From assembly GCF_964355755.1 (NCBI RefSeq), contig NC_092679.1:17350932-17414931 (forward strand): a stretch of DNA of 64,000 nucleotides, in the 5' to 3' direction. Position numbers and translations under genes: made by a program. Below the pieces are notes generated by a model. That model saw nothing but the letters and a program-made list of their open reading frames with translations, had not been told where the DNA came from and ran no database searches. Below, piece by piece: positions 33,122 to 45,500 of this stretch. Source of the stretch: Antedon mediterranea (lineage: Eukaryota; Echinodermata; Crinoidea; Comatulida; Antedonidae). Position 1 is the first letter of the stretch, and each line of letters starts with the position of its first letter.

Positions 33122-35433
33122 ACCAAAGCTGTGTGTGGAGTGAGCGAGTGATATGTGGCAACATGAATTTAAAATTTGCACCGTGGAAAAACGGTGGTGA
33201 TGCTTATACGGTACAGTGTGGTGTTTTTTTTTTAATGGATTTTAAGCGGTGAAAAATGTTCTAATTTCTTCCAATCATTTACAGCCAATCTTTTAAGAAC
33301 ATTTTGCAGTAATTTATTTTCTCATACGACCCTCCGTTGAGGAATTATTCCATAATTACACCAATACCGGAAAATGCATATAATATATATAAACTGATAC
33401 AAGAGATAGGTACTTGTCATTTCAATTGCTAATTTGACCTGCATTAAAGAAAGAATAAAAGTAAGTGTAATTGATAATATCGTATTATATTGATATATAT
33501 TCCCTCGAGCAAAATATCATTCCCTCGGCGGGGATGTCAAATCTTATATTTCACCTCTACGCAGGCAATATCTGTATAATATTGCATTTATTACTGTTAA
33601 GTGTTATATACGTGTCTGTATTGTGTGTAATATAATCATCAAGGAAAACAAATTTCATGTTCAAATATGCCAAATGTTTAGTCTGTGATATAAAGAAACA
33701 TCAGTAAAATATAATAATTGAATTTGTTTATTGTTAGGCTACTTTTGCCTATCTGGGTATTGAAGTGTTTCTTCAAAACAATCACTAATGTGCACTTATA
33801 GGGTAAATTTACCGAAATTAGGCTTCCATGATGTTTTTATAATAAATTAATGCTTATTCAATATTAGTAACTGGAAGCTACATTTACCGTATTTATTCGA
33901 ATAAACGCTTGCTTAGTTAACCGCAGGGCCGAACTACTTTACTGATATGTGAGTTTTACAGAATCAATAAACAACGACACACATTGCTGGTACTAAAAAC
34001 TAACAGAATAACATTAATTGTATCAACTAACAAAAGTTTCAGTTGACTAACAATAGAACAATTAGGCTACCAACACTGTGAAAATTGTAATACAAAATCA
34101 AAAGGGGTGGGACTGAATTCCTTATAGTAAATTGGACGCGCTTGTTAAAACGCTACAAACAAGAGTGAATTTGAAAACAAAAATTGGGGTTTTAAAAACT
34201 ACTCATATAAACAATCCTGTACATTCAATCAAATTGTATTTTAAAGTCACAAATAGGCCTATTACTCTTGCCTCTCGTACAAAAATGAAAGAAACGAAGA
34301 GCAATATCAACCAATCTAATTGGAAAGCTAGGATGGGTCCTCCTAAATACCAAGACCTACCAAGAACTACCAAGACCTACCAAGAACTACCAAGACCTGT
34401 CAATTTAAAGTGTTAATTTAACGAAATATGATAGATATAGACTTCTAATAGCATTTCCAACAATAAAACCTTAATTTTAGCGCGATATAGACACCAATAT
34501 TTGACGCAATACGGACTTTGTGACGCAATGTATGCATCAACTCAGTTCGTTTCACGAACGCAAAGCTTGTCAATTATTTAACATTTTTGGTGTCTATATC
34601 GCGCTAAAATTGAGGTTTTATTGTTGGAAATGCTATTAGAAGTCTATATATATCATATTTCGTTAAATAAATTAACACTTTAAATTGACAGGTCTTGGTA
34701 GGTCTTGGTAGTTCTTGGTAGGTCTAGGTAGGTCTTGATATTTAGGAGGACCTCCAATCCTAGCGGGTCCTCCTCAATACCAAGACCTTAGCTTGTCGAT
34801 TATTTAACATTTTTGGTGTCTATATCGCGCTAAAATTAAGGTTTTATTGTTGGAAATGCTATTAGAAGTCTATATATATCATATTTCGTTAAATTAACAC
34901 TTTAAATTGACAGTCTTGGTAGTTAGTTCTTGGTAGTTCTTGGTAGGTCTTGGTATTTAGGAGGACCCATCCTATAGTTTTAGCATGGTCAAACAGTCAT
35001 CAAAATCGGAGAACAAATTGTAATGCTCGATTATGTTTCTCTTTTAATTTATAGGGATTATTTGAATATGCATGTTACCATATTACACCCCGTATTACAC
35101 CAAAAACACGGCGCATTATGACCCATATTCATTATTATTATTTATATTATTTATAGGCTTTACAGAGAATATTATATAGAATAATAGGGCGGTATTGGTT
35201 GGGAGTTCTATATGGGCCCATACGAAGATGTCACAATATAATATAGGCTATAAATACATAATAGTGAAACAAACTAACAATTACGAATAAATTAGAAAAA
35301 AATATGGAAGGCTACTTATTATCAGGTATATTTTTATTTTTATTTTTTAAACTAACATCGAACAAATCCATCAATAAAATAGAATTACTGTATAACACCA
35401 TAGGCAACTTTCTATTGACAATGATAACACATT
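33122..35433. other. Region between kinase gene 3 and the NO VEIN-like gene
   Basis: Holds the gene 3 3' end (AATAAA at 33453), a short remnant of the L2-like LINE tail near 33637-33662 (CATCAAGGAAAACAAATTTC), a terminus like that of the 4841 element near 33889 (ACCGTATTTATTCGAATAAA) and the foldback at 34329-34975. No gene is supported. Confidence 0.55.
34329..34975. mobile_element. Foldback element with minisatellite ends, plus a tandem deletion copy
   Basis: The left end TAGGATGGGTCCTCCTAAAT and the right end GGAGGACCCATCCTA are inverted repeats. Each arm holds a CCAAGACCTACCAAGAACTA-type minisatellite, then ~130 bases (TTAATTTAACGAAATATGAT to GCGCGATATAGACACCAA) repeated in reverse in the other arm. 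A first full unit runs to about 34761. There a new left end (TAGCGGGTCCTCCTCAATAC) starts a second unit that lacks most of its left arm and ends at 34975. No coding capacity. Confidence 0.82.
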
Positions 35434-35785
35434 GGAATTTCCAATCTTGTAATTAACTGGAAAAGGAATGAAGTAAAATTCACGGAATAATTACTATAAT
35501 CAGTAGTGCCGTGTGCAAACCAACCAATCAGGCAGCTCAGTGGTCGGTATTTCCACGTTTCATCAACACGGGGAATACCCAGCATCCACAATGAACAAAG
35601 GGCAGAGCGACGATAGATATAAACTACAATTACTGTATCTCATTATTATGAGTTAGCGTATTTTGCCGAATAGAAGAATAATTATGTATCAGCATTGCAT
35701 ATTTGTATATATTTATCGACTGATGATCCGAACGAGGCAACAAACGTACGACGAGCTAGGCCCAAAGCCCACACTTCGAGACTGT
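35434..35785 (+). promoter_or_regulatory. Promoter region and non-coding first exon of the NO VEIN-like gene
   Basis: A kappaB-like GGAATTTCC lies at 35434-35442, a CCAAT box CCAATCAG at 35524 and a second, imperfect kappaB-like pair (GGTATTTCC, GGGGAATACCC) about 30-50 bases further on. The exon ends at donor TGT|GTAAGTATG (GT at 35786) and would join the acceptor TTTTCAG|TAATAC at 36570. No TATA box is evident. From about 35480 the block is duplicated at 29086-29374. The transcription start is not visible directly. Confidence 0.6.
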
Positions 35786-36590
35786 GTAAGTATGTAATCA
35801 TGGCGGGAATACACGCGAGCCTAGGCTATATTTTACAGTGAACCCTTCTATCATATACTGCCTAGGCCAGCCTACCCTGCTAAACAGACTAGGCTAGCTA
35901 GCTGTAGAGTGATGGGACATCTACTGTAGTAGGAAAAGTAACATTCATGTTGCCCTGGTGTGTAAGTTTGCTGCTAATGCAGTTTCGTATAATTGCGAGT
36001 AATTTTAAGGGGTAAGTTTGAAACTGCATAATAGTAGTGCCCAGTCTGTTTAATGAACACTATGCATGCATATTTAGTATTTGACTGGCTATCAGCACTA
36101 ATTCAAGTGTTCTGTTTTTTACTGGCAACGTCAATCGTACATAATCATTAATTCTATTGTCTTATCGACACAGGGAACTAGAGAACCGGACTAACGTAAT
36201 TTTACATATTATATACAGATAAAAAATAATTTTTAATTTCATTTTAGTTATCAAGAGAGGAGGGGAAGCGCACACCACTAGCGTTCCTCTTGGTTTTATG
36301 CTCATTACAATCAATACTTAATTAAAAATATCAATTAACACTATATAAATTATTGATAAAAACACAGTTATACAATGCATTTCAAATGGAAATTTAATTT
36401 GTAAGTCTTTCTTTATTTGGTTCATCCAGTTATTTCTTGGTCTTCCTACAGGTTGTTTTACTTTCCTGTTAGTTTCCTTCATTGTTTGTTTGATTAGGGT
36501 ATCATCCGGTAATCTAATTATGTACTATATGCTAAAATCGATAAACAAACTTGTTATATTTGTTTTTCAGTAATACTTTCTATAGGCATC

Positions 36591-39500
36591 ATGGCGCAAA
36601 AGCATACACACAAAGATGATATTAAGAAAAACATTAAGGAACTTCTTGAAAAAGAATCGGGTGAAATTCCAATAAATGACCTGGCAACCAAATATAATAC
36701 CTACTTTAAAAAAGATATTGTATTACGCAGATATGGTATCAATGGAATTAAATGTATACCAGACGTTTTTAACTGTTTTGAAATAGTCAAGAAAAAAGGA
36801 ACAGCAGTTTTGCGATTAAAAAAACAGGTAGTCAAAGTCCCAAAAGAAAATGTGAAAAGTAAACCAGTTGCAGTCACCTCAAATCAGGGCTCAAGTGTTA
36901 CCAAAAAAGTTGAAAAAACTGTCAAAAGCAAAAGTGCTTCAAGTACTTCCACCAAGAAGGTGCAAGAAACGGCACAAACTGTATCACAGTCTCCATTATT
37001 GCCATTAATGGGCATTGATACTGGCAAATTTTTTTCTGAAACCCTTGAAAATACTATAAGATCTCTTAAGGATCCTGTTGAAAAAACAACAACCTCCCAG
37101 CAACCTGTAACAGCTTCAGGATTTTTCCCTGCCCATCAGATGCCCACTTTCGGTAATATTACTTTTGGAGATAATGTTACCCTACCAAATCAATCATTTG
37201 GACAAGAGAATGTAAATCGGCAGCCAAGAAGCGAAATGCAAATTAATAATCCTTCACAATTGCTCCAAGAGTCCCAACAAAAAGAAAAAGATCTTCAGCA
37301 ACCTGGAAAAGCTGCGGAATTTTCTCAACACTTCATGTCTCCTGCCCATCAGATGCCCACTTTTGGTAATATTACGTTTGGAAATAATGTTACCCTACCA
37401 AATCAATCATTTGGTCAAGAGAATGTAAATCTGCAGCCAAGAAGCGAAATACAAATGAATACTCCTGCAAGATCCCAACAAAGACATGAAAATCTGCATC
37501 AACCTGGAAAAGCTGCAGGATTTTCTCAATATTTCATTCCCTCTGCCTATCAGATGCCCACTTTTGGAAATATTGTTACCCAACCAAATCAATCATTTGG
37601 TCAAGGTACAGTAAATAGGCAGCCAAGAAGCGAAATGGCAATGAATACTCCTTCACAATTACTTCAAGAGTCCCAACAAATAATCGAAGGCTTTCCATTA
37701 TCTCCACAAAGGAAAAGAAATATTCAGAGTTCAAAACCCTCAGTGGTTTATGACAATTTGCCTCAAAACATTTTAGACACAGATGAATTCTTAGTTGGTG
37801 TGAACAGTCAGTCCAGTAATTATTGGCCATCATTAAATGAAGGCGCAACAATGAAAAAGAAAGACAAGAAAAAGAAAGATCCAAAAGCAGAATCAGAAAA
37901 CCGCAGGATAAAATTTGATCACTTGGATGTTTCTACACTTCAACAGACAAGGGGCAGAAAAAGACCAACAAGAGAGGAACTCAATTCACGAGCTTCATTT
38001 CATATCCAAGCACTCTCAGAACAAAATGAACATGTTAGTATTGAGTTGGTTATGAAAGGTGTCAGAGAATATTTTGGCCAGAATAATATCAAACAGCTTG
38101 GGTTAAATAGAGAAACTGATCTGGAAGTAATTCGAGAACATCAACGCTTACTGTGTCGCATCAATGCCTACATATCAGCTTTTTGTAAGTGTCGTTCTAT
38201 AGCAACACTGTTTGAATTACTTGAAGATCTTCACAATATTCAAGAGGGCAAAGACAGCTTTGAGGATTTAAACGTGGGACCTCTTAGTAAATTCCCTGAA
38301 GTTTATAATGTTTTTAAATTTCCTCCGTACCAATCCGATCAAGATATTATAAAAGTTACTACAATGGATATTTTGGGCCTTTTGAAGGAACACATGTCAA
38401 GAAAGGACCTCTGGAGAACCAAGGTTGACTTAAAGGAATTCATGGAGTACATAATGAGCCACTATGAAGTATCAGACCCTTATCAACTTGGAATTCGTGT
38501 GCAGAGTGTTGCACTTGGAGTTTCGGTAAGTATACCATACATAATTGATAAATAATGATATAGTATGTCTGCCTGCAGTGGTGATTTAATAGTACCATGT
38601 ATATTCACCACTAACAAGTTGAATGGAATTCTGTTTAACTGCACAGAAGAGCTTATTTTAAACTCTCTCTCCGACAGGAAGCTTCACAACACTTCTTAAA
38701 AAGAAAACTAGATTTTATAGTTAATTACGAAAACAATTTTTATAGGTTATCAAAAAGGCTCAACGAGAAGAGAAAACCACAATGGAGCAATGCCGTAAAA
38801 CAATTGTAGAACAGTTAAAGCAAGAGGTAGAAGCATCACTGCAAAGTGTCAAGAAGTCTATACTTGATCCAGCCAATGTTAACCGTGAGTCATCGAAATT
38901 GGACAACCGGAAGCGATATGCTGATATGACTGCTGGGGAAGCCATTCTTAAGGTCTTTGAGAATGCTCGTCCGTTGTTGGAACATGAGCCGAGGCTTCGA
39001 AGTTTGTTTCGTGCACTTCCTGCAGTTGTAAATAACGAGGTTGCAAGGAATCTTTTCCATCTTGCTGTATGTCTTGGCAGCATGGAAATTCCTGAAGAAT
39101 ACCAACCAGGATATGAAGAAGAGGCAGTCGAAACAATCAATGCGTTAGACAATAAAGTTGAGCAAGAACCTGTATGCACCAATAAGATTCCTGATGAAGG
39201 TAAACTATTGCGGTCATTTTCAGAGTTACCCTTTTCATATATAATCTCTTTTCTTTTTTGTTGATGTTGTTGTGTTGCATCCTCTAGTGCGAGTGACCAC
39301 GCCAGTATATTGTTGACATACTAATTGTAACAATTGAAATAAATTGAATCAATGAATTGATTTTTACAGATGAGATTATTTCTGACATTGGGCAGTTTCT
39401 TAATAAAATCAAAGAGGTTCCAAATCTTAAAGACCTTTGCTTAATTGAAATAAGATTGTGCAAGAGTAAAAAAGTATCAAGTTTTTTGGATTTGAAAAAG

Positions 39501-42500
39501 GGAACTTTTCTGCAGTTTCTTACAAAAACTCCAAAGGTTTGTTTATTTTATTATTGAATAGTACGTTATTTAAATTTGAAATATGTAATTGTGCATAGAA
39601 ACAATCAAATACTTGTTGACTTATGAAATCATACAGTACAATACTCTACACCAGTTACACAACTTTCACATAAACATTAACAAAGTATAGATAAATCACA
39701 AAGATATTTAGATATATATAATTTCATGTGTGTGATACAGCTTCTTCAACAGTTTGGAGGCAGTATTATTGGCACATCAAGCAGTTTGAATGCTAATGGA
39801 ACACCATACCACCCTTCTACACATGATCTTACTGACTTCATCAGACAGTGTGGAAAGCAGAACATGGTTTGTGCTCAATTAATATACTTAGGTAGTGCAT
39901 GAAGGTATCCCCATGGCTGGTGCAAGATTACGAAAGTTAAGTTTTGGCCAGTCTAAAACGGTTAGGCTGCTGTAAACAATGGATTTTATGCAAACTGTAT
40001 GTAACTGATGCCTAATAACAATTATATATCTGTTATAAATTGATGCACAGTACAGCAACTGTTGACAAATGAAATGAAGGGCCTTAGCCACCTGTCCGTT
40101 TGGTAAGGTTTCAATCTGACCACTTTTTCACAGAGGCCTTTGACAACCCATTTGTTCTTGCGAAAACCAGACCACTTTATTTCTCATGGCTACTGTACAT
40201 CACTGAAATGCCACATGCATGTAGCTGTATTAAATCAGTTATTGTGGAGATACCATTGACTACAGAACAAGAATGCTAAGTTGGAGAGAGTTAATGATAG
40301 TGTCACAATTTTATTTATATGGTAATTGGTATTTTGATATACAGACTATAAATATAATAGCTATTTTATTTATTTTCAGAATGATGTTAAAGCTGTTGAA
40401 ACTGCTTTGTGTGAGCATTTCCAGACAACATCAGTTGATACCATCGGAAAAGGTTCTATACAACTACTTGTTTCCAAGGCAAAGAACATCCCCCAAAATG
40501 ATGAACAAAACTGTGTTACATATGAACAAGCTGTGTGTTCTCAAAACAGGTACCACCAGTAATTTGATAGTACCAGCCGGTTACACATGTCTGTTTATTC
40601 TAGTTAACTGATATTCCTGCAAATGTCTAGTGAACAGTTTCTTCACTAGCCAAATGTAAAATTATTTTTGGACAAAACAGTAGATACTGTAGTTTATGTT
40701 CACACAGGCACAGAACAAATTATATATAGTAAAGTATAGATTACACAACCTTTTAGATAAAGTAAAGTTATTTGTTTGGTTATCATTGGTTGCCGCTCTC
40801 TTTATTCTTATTACAGTTTGTGTTAGAATTTTGATTATATTTTGTTTTTGCCATGATGGTTTTAATATAAAATGTGTGGCTTGTCACTTGTTATTGTGAT
40901 ACACAATGATAAGTAAACAATTAATTATATTCGTTAATTTATTTTATAAGAAAAAAAGGATTCTCGGCCAAGAATTTTGGATTACGTGGGCACCAAAGTG
41001 TATGTAACGCCATGCTAGTTCTGAATTCTACCCCATTACTGAACGACTTTGCCGACTGGTCTCAGTGGGATCTGATCTTTAAACCTGAACATGGAGAATT
41101 GAAACATTTCATTGAGAAGTGGTCTGGTGTAATGGTTCCATGTGAACAAGATGGTAATGAATTAAACGTGTTTATAATTTAATTAGTTAAAATCGTACTT
41201 GAAGGATTGTTATTTTATTGAAACCTTATGCAAATATGTCATTTGTGTACCCCAAAAAAGTATCTACAGTATAACAATCAATGTACAGTAAAGATATACA
41301 GCAGAGATGTAAAGTAGATACAAAATGTGGGCCAAACATTTCAAGAGTGGCTGCTTAAATTACGCTATGGGAAGACTTGAATGGGTGCTATAGTCAACTC
41401 TATCCATCAATATAGTTTGTAAACCAGATATATTTGTTTTTTCAGATTACCAACTGAATGAGCCTATCAAGATACTTGCATTGGAAACTCGACCTGGAGT
41501 TCTGTTGAAGTTAGCTTCTGAAACATCAGTTGATTTGTTCAAAACATCAGCAATTCAAGGAGATGCTAGGCTTACTGCTGGGCACTTAGTTTCAATTGTA
41601 ACCAAGGACGGTATCCAAAATGCTCCTCTTAACCTTCTGCAGAATCATTATGAGTTGGCCCTAAATGAGATACTGGCTAAAGATTATATGCCAGTTCCTG
41701 GTGGACCACCAGAGAAGTCTGATTCTGACATCAAAGTTGTTACTTTTGTTCTGGATTGTCTAGTTCTACTACCAACCAACCTTTGTTTTGCTGTGTCAGA
41801 GGCAAGTACAAACAAAACGGTGCAAGTGTAAATGTACACTGTATATTTTTTTAGAAAATGATAACAAGATGGAAATTTGTCTTTATTTATGATAGAATGC
41901 ATTAATGTTTAGGAAAGAATTAGGTTGCTGTAGATTTGAGAACTTCTGTAAAAGTTTTAAATATTTATGAAATTTTTTTTAGGTTTTTCTAAAACCACTG
42001 TCCACTGTAATAGGAGACAAACGGTCTAAAAAGTTACTCAATGAAGCTTGCATGACAACAAACCAGTTGAACAGGATGCAACGGCTTGGTTTCTTACTAG
42101 GAATTGTTGAATGGTCAGAAACATTTGACCTGAAACTAAAAAATCCTAATTTTGCTGACAATTACCAAAATGATGATGATGAGTCAATTGATATTGCTGA
42201 CCTTTTGCCAGAAACAGAAAATGACCAACCAGAGGTAAATAGTTGTGCATACTGCTGTAATCACGCATACTTTTTATTTTCAAACTACTTCTAACTGTAG
42301 TTACTGTAATTTTCCCATGGCCAAAAACACCACTACCTAAAAAGCCTACATTGCCTTGATTTGGATTTATTTGGACAATTTTTTTTCTAATAACTGTTTT
42401 ATATTTTAAGATTCTGGAATTAGAAAGGGAAGAGGACATAAGTGATGAAAGTGAAAACTTCTCTGAAACAGATACAGATGAAACACCACCAGCTACAGAA

Positions 42501-45500
42501 ACACCATCATCTGTAGATGAAACACCACCTGCTACAGAGTCAAATGAAAATGGTATGTAATGTCCTTTTATAATTCCACATCTTAATCCGTTAAGATTCA
42601 AGAAGGATCATTCATTAAATATTATTTTACTTCAGAACTTTCATCGTCAAGTGAGAATTTGAAAGAAAAAGACCCTGAAATTGAAAAAAATGATGACATC
42701 AAAAGTTTAGAGGAAACAGGCGAAGGTGAGGATACTGATAAAGAAAATGAAGAAGTAGATGTCCAATCAGAAGAAGAGACTGCTGCTGATGATGAAATTG
42801 TGGAACCAGTAACCCCACTCACTCCACGGCAGATAGAAATGCAAGAGTGCAAAGCCATTGTTGACAAAATTCGCAAAGATGAATTTGGTATCAATGCCGT
42901 ATTGAACAAAGATGGTGAAGAATTGATAGCAAGACAGAAACTCAGAATCGCCAGAAGTTTAGAGAGACTGTCCTCTGAACTGTACACTAAAGATACACAC
43001 TTTGTACTCGAGTTGGTTCAAAATGCTGACGATAATACTTACAAGGAACAATGCCAACTGCCTTCATTGTTGTTTGTTTTGGAAGATGGTAGCATTACTG
43101 TCTACAACAATGAGAGGGGCTTTAGTGGTGAGAACATACAGGCATTATGTGATGTGGGTAAAAGTACCAAAGGCAAACACAAATATGGTTATATAGGTAA
43201 TTCTGTTTTTTTTACAATCATTTATAATTGAATAGAGAATCACCGAAGTAATGAAAAAGAAAATATAGGCATGCATGTGATATACTTATGTGGAAGTTAA
43301 GTTTAGAATTACCAACTAACTCCATAAAAATATTACCTGTATCACCTTCTGTATTTATATACACTTCTGAATTTCAGGTCATAAAGGGATTGGTTTCAAG
43401 TCTGTCTTCAGAGTGACTGATAGACCAGAGATACACTCAAATGGATTTCATATCTGCTTTGACCGTCAAACTGACCCCCTAGGATACATTCTACCCACCT
43501 GGATAGGTGCCTCCAAACCAAGAGATGTTACTGAAGAAGATGATGATGATTCAAAGGGGTGAGTGCTGCTTCATTTTCACTATTTTACGATTATTTATTC
43601 TATTTTGCTTACATAGGGTCACTAAATTCAAATTGGGGTCAATTGAGTGCTTGAATGAGTAAATATATATTGTATATTATTATTTTTAAACTGTTCATTT
43701 TTTCTCTAGGTGGCAGACAAGAATTTTACTACCTTTGAAGAGTGACGTTTGTAAAACAAACAAACTCCTGAATCGATTTGATGACATTCAGCCGTCACTC
43801 CTGCTGTTCCTGCACAGACTACGTTCAATTCAAGTTGTTAATCAGGTAAGAAAGTATAATACTTACTTCAAGCAATGAATTATACAAGAAAACAAAAAGA
43901 ACAAATAAAGTATGAAGCTCTGTCTACACTATCAAACTTTATGTGACAAAAAAATGTGATGTGCCCAAATATGGGCATGGACATTTTTTTGTCATATAAA
44001 GTTTGATAGTGTAGACAGAGCTTAATAAAACATGTGTACTGATAGTTTTCTTAGTTGGACTTGCTTTCATTACAAGTATACAGTACAATAGAAGAATTAA
44101 TGATACAACATACCGACTTCACTACTCTCCTAATTAAGCATATTATATACAGTAGTAGTAATGAAATATTTTTAACATTATACTTTAATAATCTATTTTT
44201 ACAGCCAAAACACACAAAGGCAGAAATGAAAAGGATTGATCATCCAAAGAGTGTCATTGAGATAAAACACACCAATGGAACTGACTTTTGGCTTGTTGTC
44301 AGAGACATGATAAACGTAGATGAATCAATGGTATGTAGTTTAAACCCATTCTTAATGAAATTATAATTTTATAGAAAATTTGCATATATGTAATAACTCT
44401 TTTCATTTCAACATTGTTGTTTTTAGTGTGACAGAGCTAACATGGAGTCCACTGAGCTTGCTTTGGCTTTTCCTCTGCCAAAGGACAAAAGCATATCTGA
44501 AGTTGTTATGAAGGATCAGTATGTTTTTGCATACTTGCCTCTGAGGAGCTATGGATTCAAATTTATTATACAAGGTAATTTTATATGTCAAATTTAAGTA
44601 TGACTTTAAAATTTTTACGAGTGAGATAATGTTGACCAATGTAAACCACAACAAGTAAAGTAGATAACATTGTAAAGTGGTCTACTAGAAACCATACAAT
44701 TTTAATTTAAACTTGTTATTATAACCTTGTTTTAGGTGACTTTGACATCCCATCTTCACGTGAAGATGTTGACAGTGACAGTGCCTGGAACCAATGGATC
44801 AAACAGCATTTACCTGCTCTTTTTATTAAAGCTCTGCAATACTTTAAGGTAAGTTGTTATTAAGTAAGATATGTAGTACTTTTAAGGTACAACATTATCA
44901 AGATTCAAGTAATTAATGCAGTGGCATTACTGTTTTTAAACCAATGATAACATTGTATTTTATGATGTTTATATTTATACAGGAATACTATGGTTGCAAG
45001 GACGAAGAACTAGCAGTGTGTAGATTCCTTCAATTTGTACCAGTGGAAGGCCAGATTTTAGGCTTCTTTGAGAGTGTTGCCAAAGAAATTCATCAAAAAC
45101 TGAAGTCTTCTCCATGCCTACCTGTTGTGTCACCAGATGGTATATATTCTTTTGTTCTAATATTAAAAGTATTTTAACATTTAAAAAAATGCATCTTAAA
45201 CAGAATGTAAATGAAATAGAAATTGCTCCTATATCTCTTCAATAAGATTTCTTGCAAAAGATATTCTTAATTGTTTATCTAAATTTGGCAGGAATTATGA
45301 TATTAATTATTAATCTTTAACAGATACTGGATCAACCATCTGGAAGCAGCCATCACAAGCCATCATTCATGATCCATTGGTACAAGAACTTGTATCTTCA
45401 ACAGCTTTGAACCGCCATCTTGATTGCTATTATCTTAGCAACACTGTTAGCAAATTGCTTAATGCTTCCCTCTTAAAGAGTCTTGGTGTAAAGACAATCA

